DNA of 11,928 nucleotides from Gammaproteobacteria bacterium. GTDB taxonomy: Bacteria; Pseudomonadota; Gammaproteobacteria; S144-34. Position numbers and translations under genes: made by a program. Under the pieces are notes generated by a model that was not told the DNA's origin, made no database searches, and worked only from the letters and a program-made list of their open reading frames with translations. This document shows positions 1 to 5,915 of the stretch, piece after piece; the first letter of the stretch is position 1, and the number at the start of each line of letters is the position of its first letter. Where the stretch lies: positions 1-11,928 of the forward strand of contig WFOW01000410.1 in the NCBI GenBank assembly GCA_015487895.1. Reading direction: 5' to 3'.

Positions 1-122
1 GTCATCAGCGTCTGCTCCCACAGCACGTAGAGCACCGCCACCACGGCGAGGAAGAGCAGCACGCGCTCGCGCAGGCTGAGCGCGTCGATGCGCGCCGCGA
101 GCCCCCGCAGCCAGGCCTTCAC
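1..122 (-). CDS. mshJ: MSHA biogenesis protein MshJ (5' part, truncated by window edge)
   Basis: Only the first 40 codons are present; the gene continues past base 1. The GTG start (122-120) overlaps the TGA of the upstream PilN-like gene in a GTGA junction, so translation is probably coupled. The peptide begins VKAWLRGLAARIDALSLRER and continues into a hydrophobic stretch (about residues 21-35, VLLFLAVVAVLYVLW). A short cytoplasmic N-terminus with a 'LSLRER' element followed by one membrane anchor is typical of MshJ, a PilO/GspM-like inner-membrane alignment protein of MSHA-type type IV pili. Its place directly after a PilM-like and a PilN-like gene agrees with the usual mshI-mshJ order. The alternative is a plain PilO or GspM; the MshI-type neighbour favours MshJ. 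Confidence 0.7.
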   Translation of the reverse strand, partial: MKAWLRGLAARIDALSLRERVLLFLAVVAVLYVLWEQTLM

Positions 123-742
123 GGGGCGCCTCCTCCGCCGTCCACGGCCACCTCGCCCACGCGCAGGCGGAAGTCCACGCGCCGCGGCGCCGCGCGCGGC
201 CGCTCGATGACCAGCCGCTCGAAGGCGCGGCCCGCGTAGGCGGGCTCCGCCCCGAGGGCCTGGACCAGCCGCGGCACCAGCCGTGCCTCGAGGGCGCTGC
301 CCTCGAGCAGCAGCGCAGCGCCCCCGTCGGCGACGGCGACCGTGCGCAGCCACAGCCCCGGCAGGCGCCGGCGCGCCAGCGCCTCCAGGTAGGGCGAGAG
401 CCCCTCGGCGTTGCCGAAGCGCCCGCCCTCGAGCCCTTCGGCGAGCTCGCGCTTGGCCGCGAGCTCGCGCTCGAGCGCCGCCACGCGCCGGGCCAGGGCC
501 TCGTCGCGCCGGCGCGGCGGGTACTGGCGCGCGAGGCGCTCCACCCGCGCCGCGCGCTCGGCGACCTGCGCCTCGAGGCGCGCGCGCTCGGTCTCGAGGC
601 GCGCGAGCTGGGCGCGCGCGTAGCCGTACATGAGCGCCAGCCCCACCACCACCAGCGCCGCCGCCTGCGCGATCGTCACGGCCGAGAACACGCGGCGCTC
701 GCGGCGGAAGATGGGCTGGTAGAGGTTGATCTGCTGCCTCAC
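119..742 (-). CDS. PilN-like MSHA pilus assembly protein (MshI2-type)
   Basis: This 207-residue protein opens with RQQINLYQPIFRRERR, the short cytoplasmic 'INLYQ' tail through which PilN proteins bind PilM. One membrane segment follows (about residues 18-41), then a charged, heptad-like coiled coil (about 43-100, many L/A/E/R), then a periplasmic alpha/beta domain to the C-terminus. That is the PilN/GspL-C architecture. PilN family proteins link the cytoplasmic actin-like PilM partner to PilO in the inner-membrane platform of type IV pili; here the partners would be MshI and MshJ. The GTG start at 742-740 overlaps the mshI stop (GTGA), and its own stop overlaps the mshJ start, so the three genes form a tightly coupled operon. 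Family assignment is good; the exact msh gene name is uncertain. Confidence 0.8.
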   Translation of the reverse strand: MRQQINLYQPIFRRERRVFSAVTIAQAAALVVVGLALMYGYARAQLARLETERARLEAQVAERAARVERLARQYPPRRRDEALARRVAALERELAAKRELAEGLEGGRFGNAEGLSPYLEALARRRLPGLWLRTVAVADGGAALLLEGSALEARLVPRLVQALGAEPAYAGRAFERLVIERPRAAPRRVDFRLRVGEVAVDGGGGAP

Positions 743-1671
743 AGGCTGCGCTCCTCTATGCGCAGGGCCCCGCCCACCGCCTCCAGCGCGCGGGCCTGCA
801 CCTCGGCCGGCACCGGCTCGGCCGGCGTCAGGATCTCGTCGAGATCCAGGGTTTCGGCCGTAAGCCCCAGAGAGGCATGCAAATGTTCTGCCAGGCCCCG
901 GGCATCGCCCTCGAAGGGCGCCACCACCACCCGGGTGACGGGCGCCTGCCGGAAGGCGCTGTCGTAGTAGTCGAGCGAGCGCTGCACCTCGAGGGCGAGC
1001 CTTTCGTGGGAGGCGCCGGGGCCGTCCGCCGCCAGGCTCGCCGAGCCGAACTCCACGTTGCGGGCCAGATGCAGCGCACCCTCGCGCACGATCAGGATCA
1101 TGCCCTCGGCGGCGCGCAGGCGCACCAGCGCCAGCCCCCGGTCGGCCTCCGGCATGCAGGCGGCGACGTTGCGCAACGCCAGCTCGGCGATGTCGATGGC
1201 CTCGAGCTCGAGCTCGGCCTCGTGCGCCAGGTCCACCACCGCCTGCACGTCCGCCGCGCGCGCGGCGACCACGTACATGGGGCGTCCCGGGCGCTCGTCG
1301 CCCGGGACGTCGAAGACGTCGATGACGGCGTCGTCGATGTGGTAGTCGAGGAGGTCACGCACCTGCCAGCGCACGGCGGCCCGCAGCTCCTCGGGCGGCA
1401 CCGCCGGCGCCTCGACCTGGAGGAGCTGGTAGTCGCCGGGCTCGAGCACGGCGACGCAGCGGCTGCCGGCGAGCCCGTGCGCGCGCACCATCTCGCGCAG
1501 CACCGCCCGGCGCGCCGCGGGTGAGGCCTCGCAGGCGCGGTGCTCGCAGCGGACGAGCTCGGGGGCGCTGCCGGCCACGCGGCGCACGTGCGCGAGCGCG
1601 ATGCCGTCCGGCAGCAGGCTCAGCCCCGTGAGCCCCTCCGCCCTGCGGCGCCGTTTCAGCAGGCGCAGCAC
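739..1671 (-). CDS. mshI: MSHA biogenesis protein MshI (PilM-like)
   Basis: This 310-residue soluble protein has the actin-like fold pattern of PilM/MshI: an N-terminal 'GLSLLPDGIALAHV' strand-turn-strand, a middle 'VPPEELRAAVRWQVRDLLDYHIDDAVIDVF' segment, and a later 'DYYDSAFRQAPVTRVVVAP' segment. Such proteins sit on the cytoplasmic face of the inner membrane and dock on the N-terminal tail of PilN. The 'W(Q)x(R/K)DL(L/I)' block followed by an acidic stretch is common in MshI. The GTG start at 1671-1669 is preceded by GGAG with a 9-nt spacer. It is the first msh gene here and follows pyrD after a 235-bp gap, so it probably has its own promoter. An exact 11-bp inverted repeat lies inside the gene (1283-1309). 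MshI is my call over generic PilM because of the following PilN-like and MshJ genes. Confidence 0.8.
   Translation of the reverse strand: MLRLLKRRRRAEGLTGLSLLPDGIALAHVRRVAGSAPELVRCEHRACEASPAARRAVLREMVRAHGLAGSRCVAVLEPGDYQLLQVEAPAVPPEELRAAVRWQVRDLLDYHIDDAVIDVFDVPGDERPGRPMYVVAARAADVQAVVDLAHEAELELEAIDIAELALRNVAACMPEADRGLALVRLRAAEGMILIVREGALHLARNVEFGSASLAADGPGASHERLALEVQRSLDYYDSAFRQAPVTRVVVAPFEGDARGLAEHLHASLGLTAETLDLDEILTPAEPVPAEVQARALEAVGGALRIEERSL
1283..1309. repeat. 11-bp perfect inverted repeat inside mshI
   Basis: Arms CGTCCCGGGCG (1283-1293) and CGCCCGGGACG (1299-1309) are exact reverse complements around the 5-nt loop CTCGT. They lie inside the mshI reading frame, in the stretch coding for about VPGDERPGR. 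Very GC-rich palindromes can arise by chance in a genome like this, so function is not established. Confidence 0.6.
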
Positions 1672-1827
1672 GCCCTAGCGCTCCGGGGACGACGGCGGAC
1701 GGGACCGGCTGCCCCGGCGGAGCGGGGCGGGGAAGGGAGGATAGGGACGGGACGCCGGCTGACGCGGCGGCCGACCGGCGGGAACGGGTCTCCTTGTGCG
1801 GCGGCGGCCCCCATCCCCGAAATCCGA

Positions 1828-1859
1828 GCACCTGCGTGGGTCTTCTTGAGACCCGGTGC
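1828..1859. repeat. Bulged hairpin between pyrD and mshI
   Basis: The inner stem GGGTCT (1838-1843) pairs with AGACCC (1849-1854) around the loop TCTTG. The outer stem GCACC (1828-1832) pairs with GGTGC (1855-1859), leaving a one-sided 5-nt bulge. Read on the minus strand it lies downstream of pyrD and in the probable mshI leader. No T-run follows, so it does not look like a standard intrinsic terminator. It could be a leader structure or a weak terminator. Confidence 0.45.
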
Positions 1860-1863
1860 AAGG

Positions 1864-1891
1864 TTGTCACAACAATTCGTTGTTGTCAAAC
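1864..1891 (-). promoter_or_regulatory. Candidate msh operon promoter with overlapping operator-like palindrome
   Basis: On the minus strand a perfect -35 hexamer TTGACA (1889-1884) is followed, after 17 nt, by a poor -10 (CAACCT, 1866-1861). The -10 keeps the A at position 2 and T at position 6 and is preceded by TGA, an extended -10 element. A palindrome, ACAACAA (1869-1875) and TTGTTGT (1880-1886) around TTCG, covers the spacer and overlaps the -35, as an operator would. TTGTCA also recurs directly at 1864-1869 and 1883-1888. The region is clearly AT-richer than its surroundings. The same hairpin, 15 bp after the pyrD stop, could instead act at the pyrD 3' end, but no T-tract follows it. 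The -10 is the weak point. Confidence 0.35.
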
Positions 1892-1906
1892 GGAAAGCGC
1901 TTCGTC

Positions 1907-2890
1907 TCACCCGCCGCAGGCCATGTCCGTCCCGTGCGGCTGGAGCGAGCCGACGAGCTCGCCCACGGAGGCGAGGCCATGGCGCGCGAGGTAGGCCCGG
2001 ATGCCTTCCACGACACGCCGCGCGAGCAGCGGATCGTAGAACAGGCCCGTGCCGAGGCCGACGGCGGTGGCGCCCGCGACCAGGAACTCGATCGCGTCCT
2101 CGGGGCTGGCGATGCCGCCCTGCCCGATGATGGGGATGCCGTGCGGGCGGCATACCTGGTGCACCTGATGGACCTTGAGGAGCGCGATCGGCTTGATCGC
2201 CGGCCCCGAGAGCCCGCCCTGGTTGTTGCCGATCACGGGACGGCGCGTCTCGATGTCGATGGCCATGCCCATTAGGGTGTTGATGGCGGCGAAGGCGTCG
2301 GCGCCGGCCTCGATGCAGCGGCGCGCGTTGCCGGCGATGTCGGTCTGGTTGGGCGAGAGCTTGACGATGAGGGGCTTGGCGGTCGCCGCGCGGCAGGCCT
2401 CGACCACGCGCGCCGACATGTCCGGGTCGTTGCCGAACTGCACGCCGCCGGCCTTCACGTTGGGGCAGGAGATGTTGACCTCGATGGCGTCGATGGGCGA
2501 GTCGTCGAAGCGGCGCGTGACCTCGGCGTACTCCTCCACCGTCGAGCCCGAGACGTTGGCGATCCAGCGCGTGGCGGAGAAGTCGAGGCGCGGCAGGATC
2601 TCGCGCACCACGTGGTCGACGCCCGGGTTCTGCAGGCCGATGGCGTTGAGCATGCCGGCGGGCGTCTCGCACACGCGGTGCGGGGGGTTTCCGAGGCGCG
2701 GCTCGAGCGTGGTGCCCTTCAGGCACACGGCGCCGACGTCGGCGAGGTCGAAGCCCTCGACGCGCGCGTACTCCTCGCCGAAGCCCACGCAGCCCGACAG
2801 CAGCACCACGGGCGTGCGCAGGCTGAGCCCCGCGAGCTCGACCGCGAGCCCGGGCATGCCCTCGGGCGGTGCCGTCGCCGCGCTCGTCAT
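1907..2890 (-). CDS. pyrD: Dihydroorotate dehydrogenase, class 1 (PyrD, 1B-like)
   Basis: PyrD oxidises dihydroorotate to orotate in de novo pyrimidine synthesis. The 327-residue protein aligns along its length with the soluble class 1 family: SGCVGFG (32-38), a flavin-contacting Lys at about 58, 'NAIGLQNPG' (82-90), the active-site loop NISCPNVKAGG (139-149) with catalytic base Cys142, 'KLSPN' (177-181), 'NTLMGMAID' (204-212), 'GQGGI' (256-260) and 'GTGLFYDPLL' (280-289). A Cys base is the class 1 signature; class 2 enzymes use Ser and have a membrane-binding N-terminus, absent here. The ATG at 2890-2888 overlaps the gpsA stop (ATGA), which fixes the start, although the frame stays open far upstream. 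Class 1B enzymes normally pair with the Fe-S/FAD subunit PyrK; no pyrK lies in this window. E. coli has cysE, not pyrD, after gpsA. Confidence 0.9.
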   Translation of the reverse strand: MTSAATAPPEGMPGLAVELAGLSLRTPVVLLSGCVGFGEEYARVEGFDLADVGAVCLKGTTLEPRLGNPPHRVCETPAGMLNAIGLQNPGVDHVVREILPRLDFSATRWIANVSGSTVEEYAEVTRRFDDSPIDAIEVNISCPNVKAGGVQFGNDPDMSARVVEACRAATAKPLIVKLSPNQTDIAGNARRCIEAGADAFAAINTLMGMAIDIETRRPVIGNNQGGLSGPAIKPIALLKVHQVHQVCRPHGIPIIGQGGIASPEDAIEFLVAGATAVGLGTGLFYDPLLARRVVEGIRAYLARHGLASVGELVGSLQPHGTDMACGG

Positions 2891-3903
2891 GACGCCTCCG
2901 CCTTGGGCTCGCGCGCGAGCAGCGCCTCGGCGGCCTCGGTCGGCGTGCGCTCGCCCGCCAGCACGCGCGAGACCTGCTCGCAGATCGGCATCTCGACGCC
3001 GTGGCGCGCGGCGAGCCCCACGACCTCGGCCGCCGTGTGCGCGCCTTCGACCACCGTGCCGGCCTCGGCCAGCGCCGCGGCGGGCGGGAGCCCGCGCCCG
3101 AGCGCGAGCCCGAGGCGGCGGTTGCGCGACTGGTCGTCGGTGCAGGTGAGCACCAGGTCGCCGAGGCCGGCCAGCCCCATGAAGGTCTCGGGGCGGCCGC
3201 CGAGGGCGCGGCCGAGGCGGCTCATCTCCGCAAGCCCCCGGGTGATCAGGGCCGCGCGCGTGTTGGCCCCGAGGCCGAGGCCGTCGGCGATGCCCGCCGC
3301 GATCGCGAGCACGTTCTTGACGGCGCCGCCGAGCTCGACCCCGACGAGGTCGCCGCTGGTGTAGGCCCGCAGCGTCCCGCCGTGCAGGGCGCAGGCGAGC
3401 TCCCGCGCGAAGCCCGCCTCGGGCGAGGCGACCGTGAGCGCCGTCGGCAGCCCCGCCGCCACCTCGCGGGCGAAGGTAGGGCCCGAGACCGCGGCGGCGC
3501 GCGCGCCCGGGATCTCCTCGGCGAGCACCTCGTGCAGCAGGCGCCCCGTGCCGGGCTCGAGCCCCTTGGTCGCCCAGGCCACCCGGGCCGGCGCGCAGAG
3601 GCACGGCGCGATGCGGCGCAGCATCTCGCGGAAGGCGGCGCTCGGCACGGCCACCAATGCCACCGCGCCACCGGCGAGGGCCTGCCTCTCGTCGGCGGTC
3701 GGCTCCAGGCCCTCGGGCAGCGCCACGCCCGGCAGGTGGCGCTCGTTGCGCCGCGCGCGCGCCATCTCCGCGGCGTGCGCGGGGTCGCGGGCCCACAGGC
3801 GCACCGTGCGCCCGCGGCGCGCGAGCTGGACGGCGAGCGCCGTGCCCCAGGCACCGGCGCCGAGCACGGCGAAGGGCCGCGGCGCGGAAGCTTCCTCAGG
3901 CAT
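2887..3903 (-). CDS. gpsA: Glycerol-3-phosphate dehydrogenase [NAD(P)+]
   Basis: GpsA reduces dihydroxyacetone phosphate to sn-glycerol-3-phosphate, the backbone for phospholipid synthesis, in the cytoplasm. The 338-residue protein (E. coli 339) has the N-terminal Rossmann motif VLGAGAWGTALA (13-24), 'ATKGLE' with conserved Lys113, 'VSGPTFAREVA' (139-149), 'GGAVKNVLAIAAG' (192-204) with the catalytic Lys196, and the C-terminal substrate-binding block 'GLAGLGDLVLTCTDDQSRNRR' region (243-263). The ATG at 3903-3901 places the Rossmann glycine motif at the usual distance from the start; no strong ribosome binding site is visible before it. It follows secB after 60 nt, as in the conserved secB-gpsA order, and ends in a 4-bp ATGA overlap with pyrD. 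Confidence 0.97.
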   Translation of the reverse strand: MPEEASAPRPFAVLGAGAWGTALAVQLARRGRTVRLWARDPAHAAEMARARRNERHLPGVALPEGLEPTADERQALAGGAVALVAVPSAAFREMLRRIAPCLCAPARVAWATKGLEPGTGRLLHEVLAEEIPGARAAAVSGPTFAREVAAGLPTALTVASPEAGFARELACALHGGTLRAYTSGDLVGVELGGAVKNVLAIAAGIADGLGLGANTRAALITRGLAEMSRLGRALGGRPETFMGLAGLGDLVLTCTDDQSRNRRLGLALGRGLPPAAALAEAGTVVEGAHTAAEVVGLAARHGVEMPICEQVSRVLAGERTPTEAAEALLAREPKAEAS

Positions 3904-3945
3904 GGGCGCACAGCTTAGCCGAGCCGCGGCGGCCCGGCCACGCGC

Positions 3946-3963
3946 CGCCCGCGAGCGCGGGCG
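3946..3963. repeat. GC-rich 8-bp inverted repeat just after the secB stop
   Basis: CGCCCGCG (3946-3953) and CGCGGGCG (3956-3963) are exact reverse complements separated by AG. The repeat abuts the secB stop codon (3966-3964), in the 60-nt gap before gpsA. There is no T-run on the minus strand, so it is more likely an intra-operon 3' stabilising or attenuating hairpin, or a chance product of GC bias, than a full terminator. Confidence 0.45.
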
Positions 3964-4497
3964 TCAGTGGGTCTGCTGCGCGGGGTCCGGCTCCTTGCCG
4001 CCGCCCGCGGCCTGCTGCTCGCGGCGGCGCAGCGTCTCCTGGTAGACGGCGTCGAAGTTGATGGGGGCGAGCAGCATCTGGGGGAAGCCGCCACGGGTGA
4101 CGAGGTCCGAGACCGCCTCGCGCGCGTAGGGAAAGAGGATCGCGGGGCAGTGCGCGCCGAGCACCGCGCCGAGGTCCGGGCCCTCGATGCCCTCGATGTG
4201 GAAGATGCCGGCCTGCTGCAGCTCGACCAGGTAGACCGTGCGCCCGTCCTGCGAGGCCGTCAGCGTGAGGGTCATCACCACCTCGTAGAGCGGCCCCTCG
4301 AGCTGGCGCGCCTCCGAGCCGAGCTGGAGGTTGATCTCGGGCTCCCAGCGCTGGGCACGGAAGATGTCGGGCGCGGCCGGGGCCTCGAAGGAGAGATCCT
4401 TGACGTAGATCTTCTGGATGGCGAACTGGACGCCGCCATCGGGCGCGGCGCCCCCGTCGCGCGCCTCGTCCCCGTTCGGGCTCTGCTCGTCGGCCAT
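3964..4497 (-). CDS. secB: Protein-export chaperone SecB
   Basis: SecB is a cytoplasmic tetrameric chaperone that keeps preproteins unfolded and hands them to SecA at the Sec translocon. The 177-residue protein contains 'FAIQKIYVKDLSFEAP' (25-40), the family's opening strand; 'EGPLYEVVMTLTLTA' in the central sheet; 'LGAHCPAILFPYAREAVSDLV'; and the near-invariant 'RGGFPQMLLAPINFDAVY' close to the C-terminus. It is somewhat longer than E. coli SecB (155), with a polar N-terminal extension of about 22 residues and a Gln/Gly/Lys-rich tail. The ATG at 4497-4495 is preceded by GAGGAG with a 7-nt spacer, the best ribosome binding site in this operon. It lies 28 nt after trxC and 60 nt before gpsA. 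Confidence 0.97.
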   Translation of the reverse strand: MADEQSPNGDEARDGGAAPDGGVQFAIQKIYVKDLSFEAPAAPDIFRAQRWEPEINLQLGSEARQLEGPLYEVVMTLTLTASQDGRTVYLVELQQAGIFHIEGIEGPDLGAVLGAHCPAILFPYAREAVSDLVTRGGFPQMLLAPINFDAVYQETLRRREQQAAGGGKEPDPAQQTH

Positions 4498-4525
4498 GGA
4501 CGGCTCCTCGGAAGCTGCGAAGGTG

Positions 4526-4966
4526 TCAGAGGTGCTGCTCGACCCAGGCGAGCAGGCGGCCGAGGTCCATGGCGCCGCTCACGCGCGCCACCTCCTGGCC
4601 GCGACGGAAGAGGATCAGGGTGGGGATGCCTCGGATGCCGTGACGGCCCGCCACCTGCGGCGCGGCATCGGTGTCGAGCTTGGCCAGCCGCACGCGCGGC
4701 TCCAGCCGGCGCGCCGCCTCCTCGAACACCGGCGCCATCATCTGGCAGGGCCCGCACCAGGCGGCCCAGAAGTCCACCAGCACCGGCACGTCGCTGCGCG
4801 AGACGTGGGTGTCGAAGTTCTCCGCCGTGAGCGCCACCGGGTGGCCGTCGAACAGCGGCTTGTGGCAGCGCCCGCAGCGGCCGCCCTCGCCGGCGGCGAG
4901 CTTCTCCGCAGGCACGCGGTTGACCGCGTCGCAGTGCGGGCAGACGACGTGCAGCGCCTCGCTCAT
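4526..4966 (-). CDS. trxC: Thioredoxin 2 (TrxC-type, N-terminal zinc finger)
   Basis: This 146-residue protein has two parts. Residues 1-40 carry two Cys-X2-Cys pairs, CPHC (9-12) and CGRC (31-34), the zinc-binding finger that distinguishes thioredoxin 2 from thioredoxin 1. The rest is a standard thioredoxin fold with the redox site WAAWCGPC (67-74, Cys71 and Cys74) and the cis-proline loop 'GIRGIPTL'. It reduces protein disulfides in the cytoplasm; E. coli TrxC is tied to oxidative stress and its finger is redox sensitive. Its ATG overlaps the rhodanese stop (ATGA), implying coupled translation. In E. coli and Pseudomonas this slot between rhodanese and secB is held by a glutaredoxin, so the thioredoxin here looks like a replacement of the thiol-redox partner. 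Confidence 0.92.
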   Translation of the reverse strand: MSEALHVVCPHCDAVNRVPAEKLAAGEGGRCGRCHKPLFDGHPVALTAENFDTHVSRSDVPVLVDFWAAWCGPCQMMAPVFEEAARRLEPRVRLAKLDTDAAPQVAGRHGIRGIPTLILFRRGQEVARVSGAMDLGRLLAWVEQHL

Positions 4967-5433
4967 GCCTCCTTCCTCTTCTTCTTGCCGCCGTTTCCGC
5001 CCCGTGCGCGCTCGCGCGTCAGCGGCAGCCCCGCCTCCTGCCAGGCGCGCACGCCGCCGGCGAGGCTGTAGGCGCGCTCGAAGCCCGCGCGCCGCAGCGT
5101 GCGGCAGGCCGCCAGCGACGTGTTGCCCGAGCGGCAGTAGGCGATGATGGGGCGCTCGCGCAGCTTTTCAAGCTCGCGCAGCCGCGCGTCGAGCTCGCGC
5201 AGCGGCACGTGGCGGGCGCCGGGCAGGTGCCCCTCGGCGTATTCGGCCTCGCCGCGCACGTCGAGCGCCACCGCGCCCTCGTCGTTGATCAGGCGCGTGG
5301 CCTCCACCGGGCCCACCTCCCAGCCGCGCCGTCGCCAGCGCTGGATCTCGTAGCCGACGATGGCGCCGGTCAGCCCCAGCACGGCGAAGGCGAGGAGCGG
5401 GTGGTTGGCGGCGAACTCGAGCAGTCTTTCCAT
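4963..5433 (-). CDS. Membrane-anchored rhodanese-domain protein (YibN-like)
   Basis: This 156-residue protein has an N-terminal membrane segment (about residues 11-29, HPLLAFAVLGLTGAIVGYEI) followed by a basic 'QRWRRRG' stop-transfer, then one rhodanese domain (about 42-138). The active-site loop CRSGNTS starts at Cys100, the residue that carries persulfide in sulfurtransferases; 'ALDVRGEAEYAEGHLPGARHVPL' is the usual CH2A-type block. The tail is Lys/Arg-rich. The basic residues just after the membrane segment suggest the catalytic domain faces the cytoplasm. The architecture and position (upstream of thiol-redox gene and secB) match E. coli YibN. The start at 5433-5431 was chosen because it gives the family's 'MERLLEFAANHPLL' N-terminus; the frame is open further upstream but reads through the arsR region. 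Ribosome binding site weak. Physiological donor and acceptor unknown. Confidence 0.9.
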   Translation of the reverse strand: MERLLEFAANHPLLAFAVLGLTGAIVGYEIQRWRRRGWEVGPVEATRLINDEGAVALDVRGEAEYAEGHLPGARHVPLRELDARLRELEKLRERPIIAYCRSGNTSLAACRTLRRAGFERAYSLAGGVRAWQEAGLPLTRERARGGNGGKKKRKEA

Positions 5434-5507
5434 GGGATCCGTGGCGCGCTGCCGGGAAGGCGTGAAGCCCCCCGGTGCGTGCGACGGGGGCCGGGGCCTG
5501 GGCGTGC

Positions 5508-5822
5508 TCAGCCGTGATGGCCCGAGCAGAACACCTCGCGCATCATCCCGATCAGCCGCAGCGTGCGCGGGTCGCCGACCCGGTAGTAGACGCGGTTGGC
5601 GTCCTTGCGCGAGGTGAGGATGCCCTTGTCGCGGAGGATGGCGAGATGCTGGGAGATGTTGCTCTGGGAGGTGCCGACGTGCTCGACGATCTCCTGCACG
5701 CTGACCTCGCGGTCGCCGAGCGTGCACAGGATCTTGAGCCGCAGGGGATGGGACATGGCCTTGAGGGCGCGCGAGGCGCGCTCGACGTCCTCGTCCCGCG
5801 TGATGAGCATGTCTTCAGCCAT
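5508..5822 (-). CDS. ArsR/SmtB-family regulator with BigR/SqrR-type cysteine pair
   Basis: This 104-residue winged-helix repressor has 'ALKAMSHPLRLKILCTL' (19-35), the recognition helix 'TSQSNISQHLAILRDKGIL' (51-69) and the wing 'SRKDANRVYYRV' (71-82). It lacks the ELCVCDL metal-binding box of arsenic or zinc sensors. It has exactly two Cys, Cys33 in the helix after 'LKIL' and Cys99 in the last helix ('REVFC'), 66 residues apart. As I recall, SqrR (Cys41/Cys107) and BigR (Cys42/Cys108) have the same spacing and contexts; those proteins sense reactive sulfur through a disulfide or tetrasulfide. The tail GHHG could also bind metal. An upstream in-frame ATG (5888-5886) with a good GGAG site would add 22 residues, but that stretch uses codons rare here (AGG, AGA, GGA, AAT), so I prefer 5822. 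The rhodanese follows after 74 nt. Confidence 0.9.
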   Translation of the reverse strand: MAEDMLITRDEDVERASRALKAMSHPLRLKILCTLGDREVSVQEIVEHVGTSQSNISQHLAILRDKGILTSRKDANRVYYRVGDPRTLRLIGMMREVFCSGHHG

Positions 5823-5915
5823 GGTGCGGTGCCCCGTCTGGTCGGGCGAGCTCCCTCTCGGACAGCAGATCCTTCCCAGATTTTCCATATGGTATCTCCG
5901 CGCCGGCAGGCGCCA

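Noticed and set aside
1864..1886. Intrinsic terminator for pyrD
   Set aside because: There is a hairpin but no T-run on the minus strand after it, and it overlaps a perfect -35, so I list it as regulatory.
2891..3796. N-terminal extension of pyrD giving a 629-residue fusion
   Set aside because: The extra 302 residues come from reading gpsA in another frame and are Arg/Ala/Gly junk. The ATGA overlap at 2890-2887 gives a natural pyrD start.
5434..5727. Upstream extension of the rhodanese frame to 5727
   Set aside because: It overlaps the arsR-type gene in another frame. The start at 5433 gives the expected membrane-anchored N-terminus.
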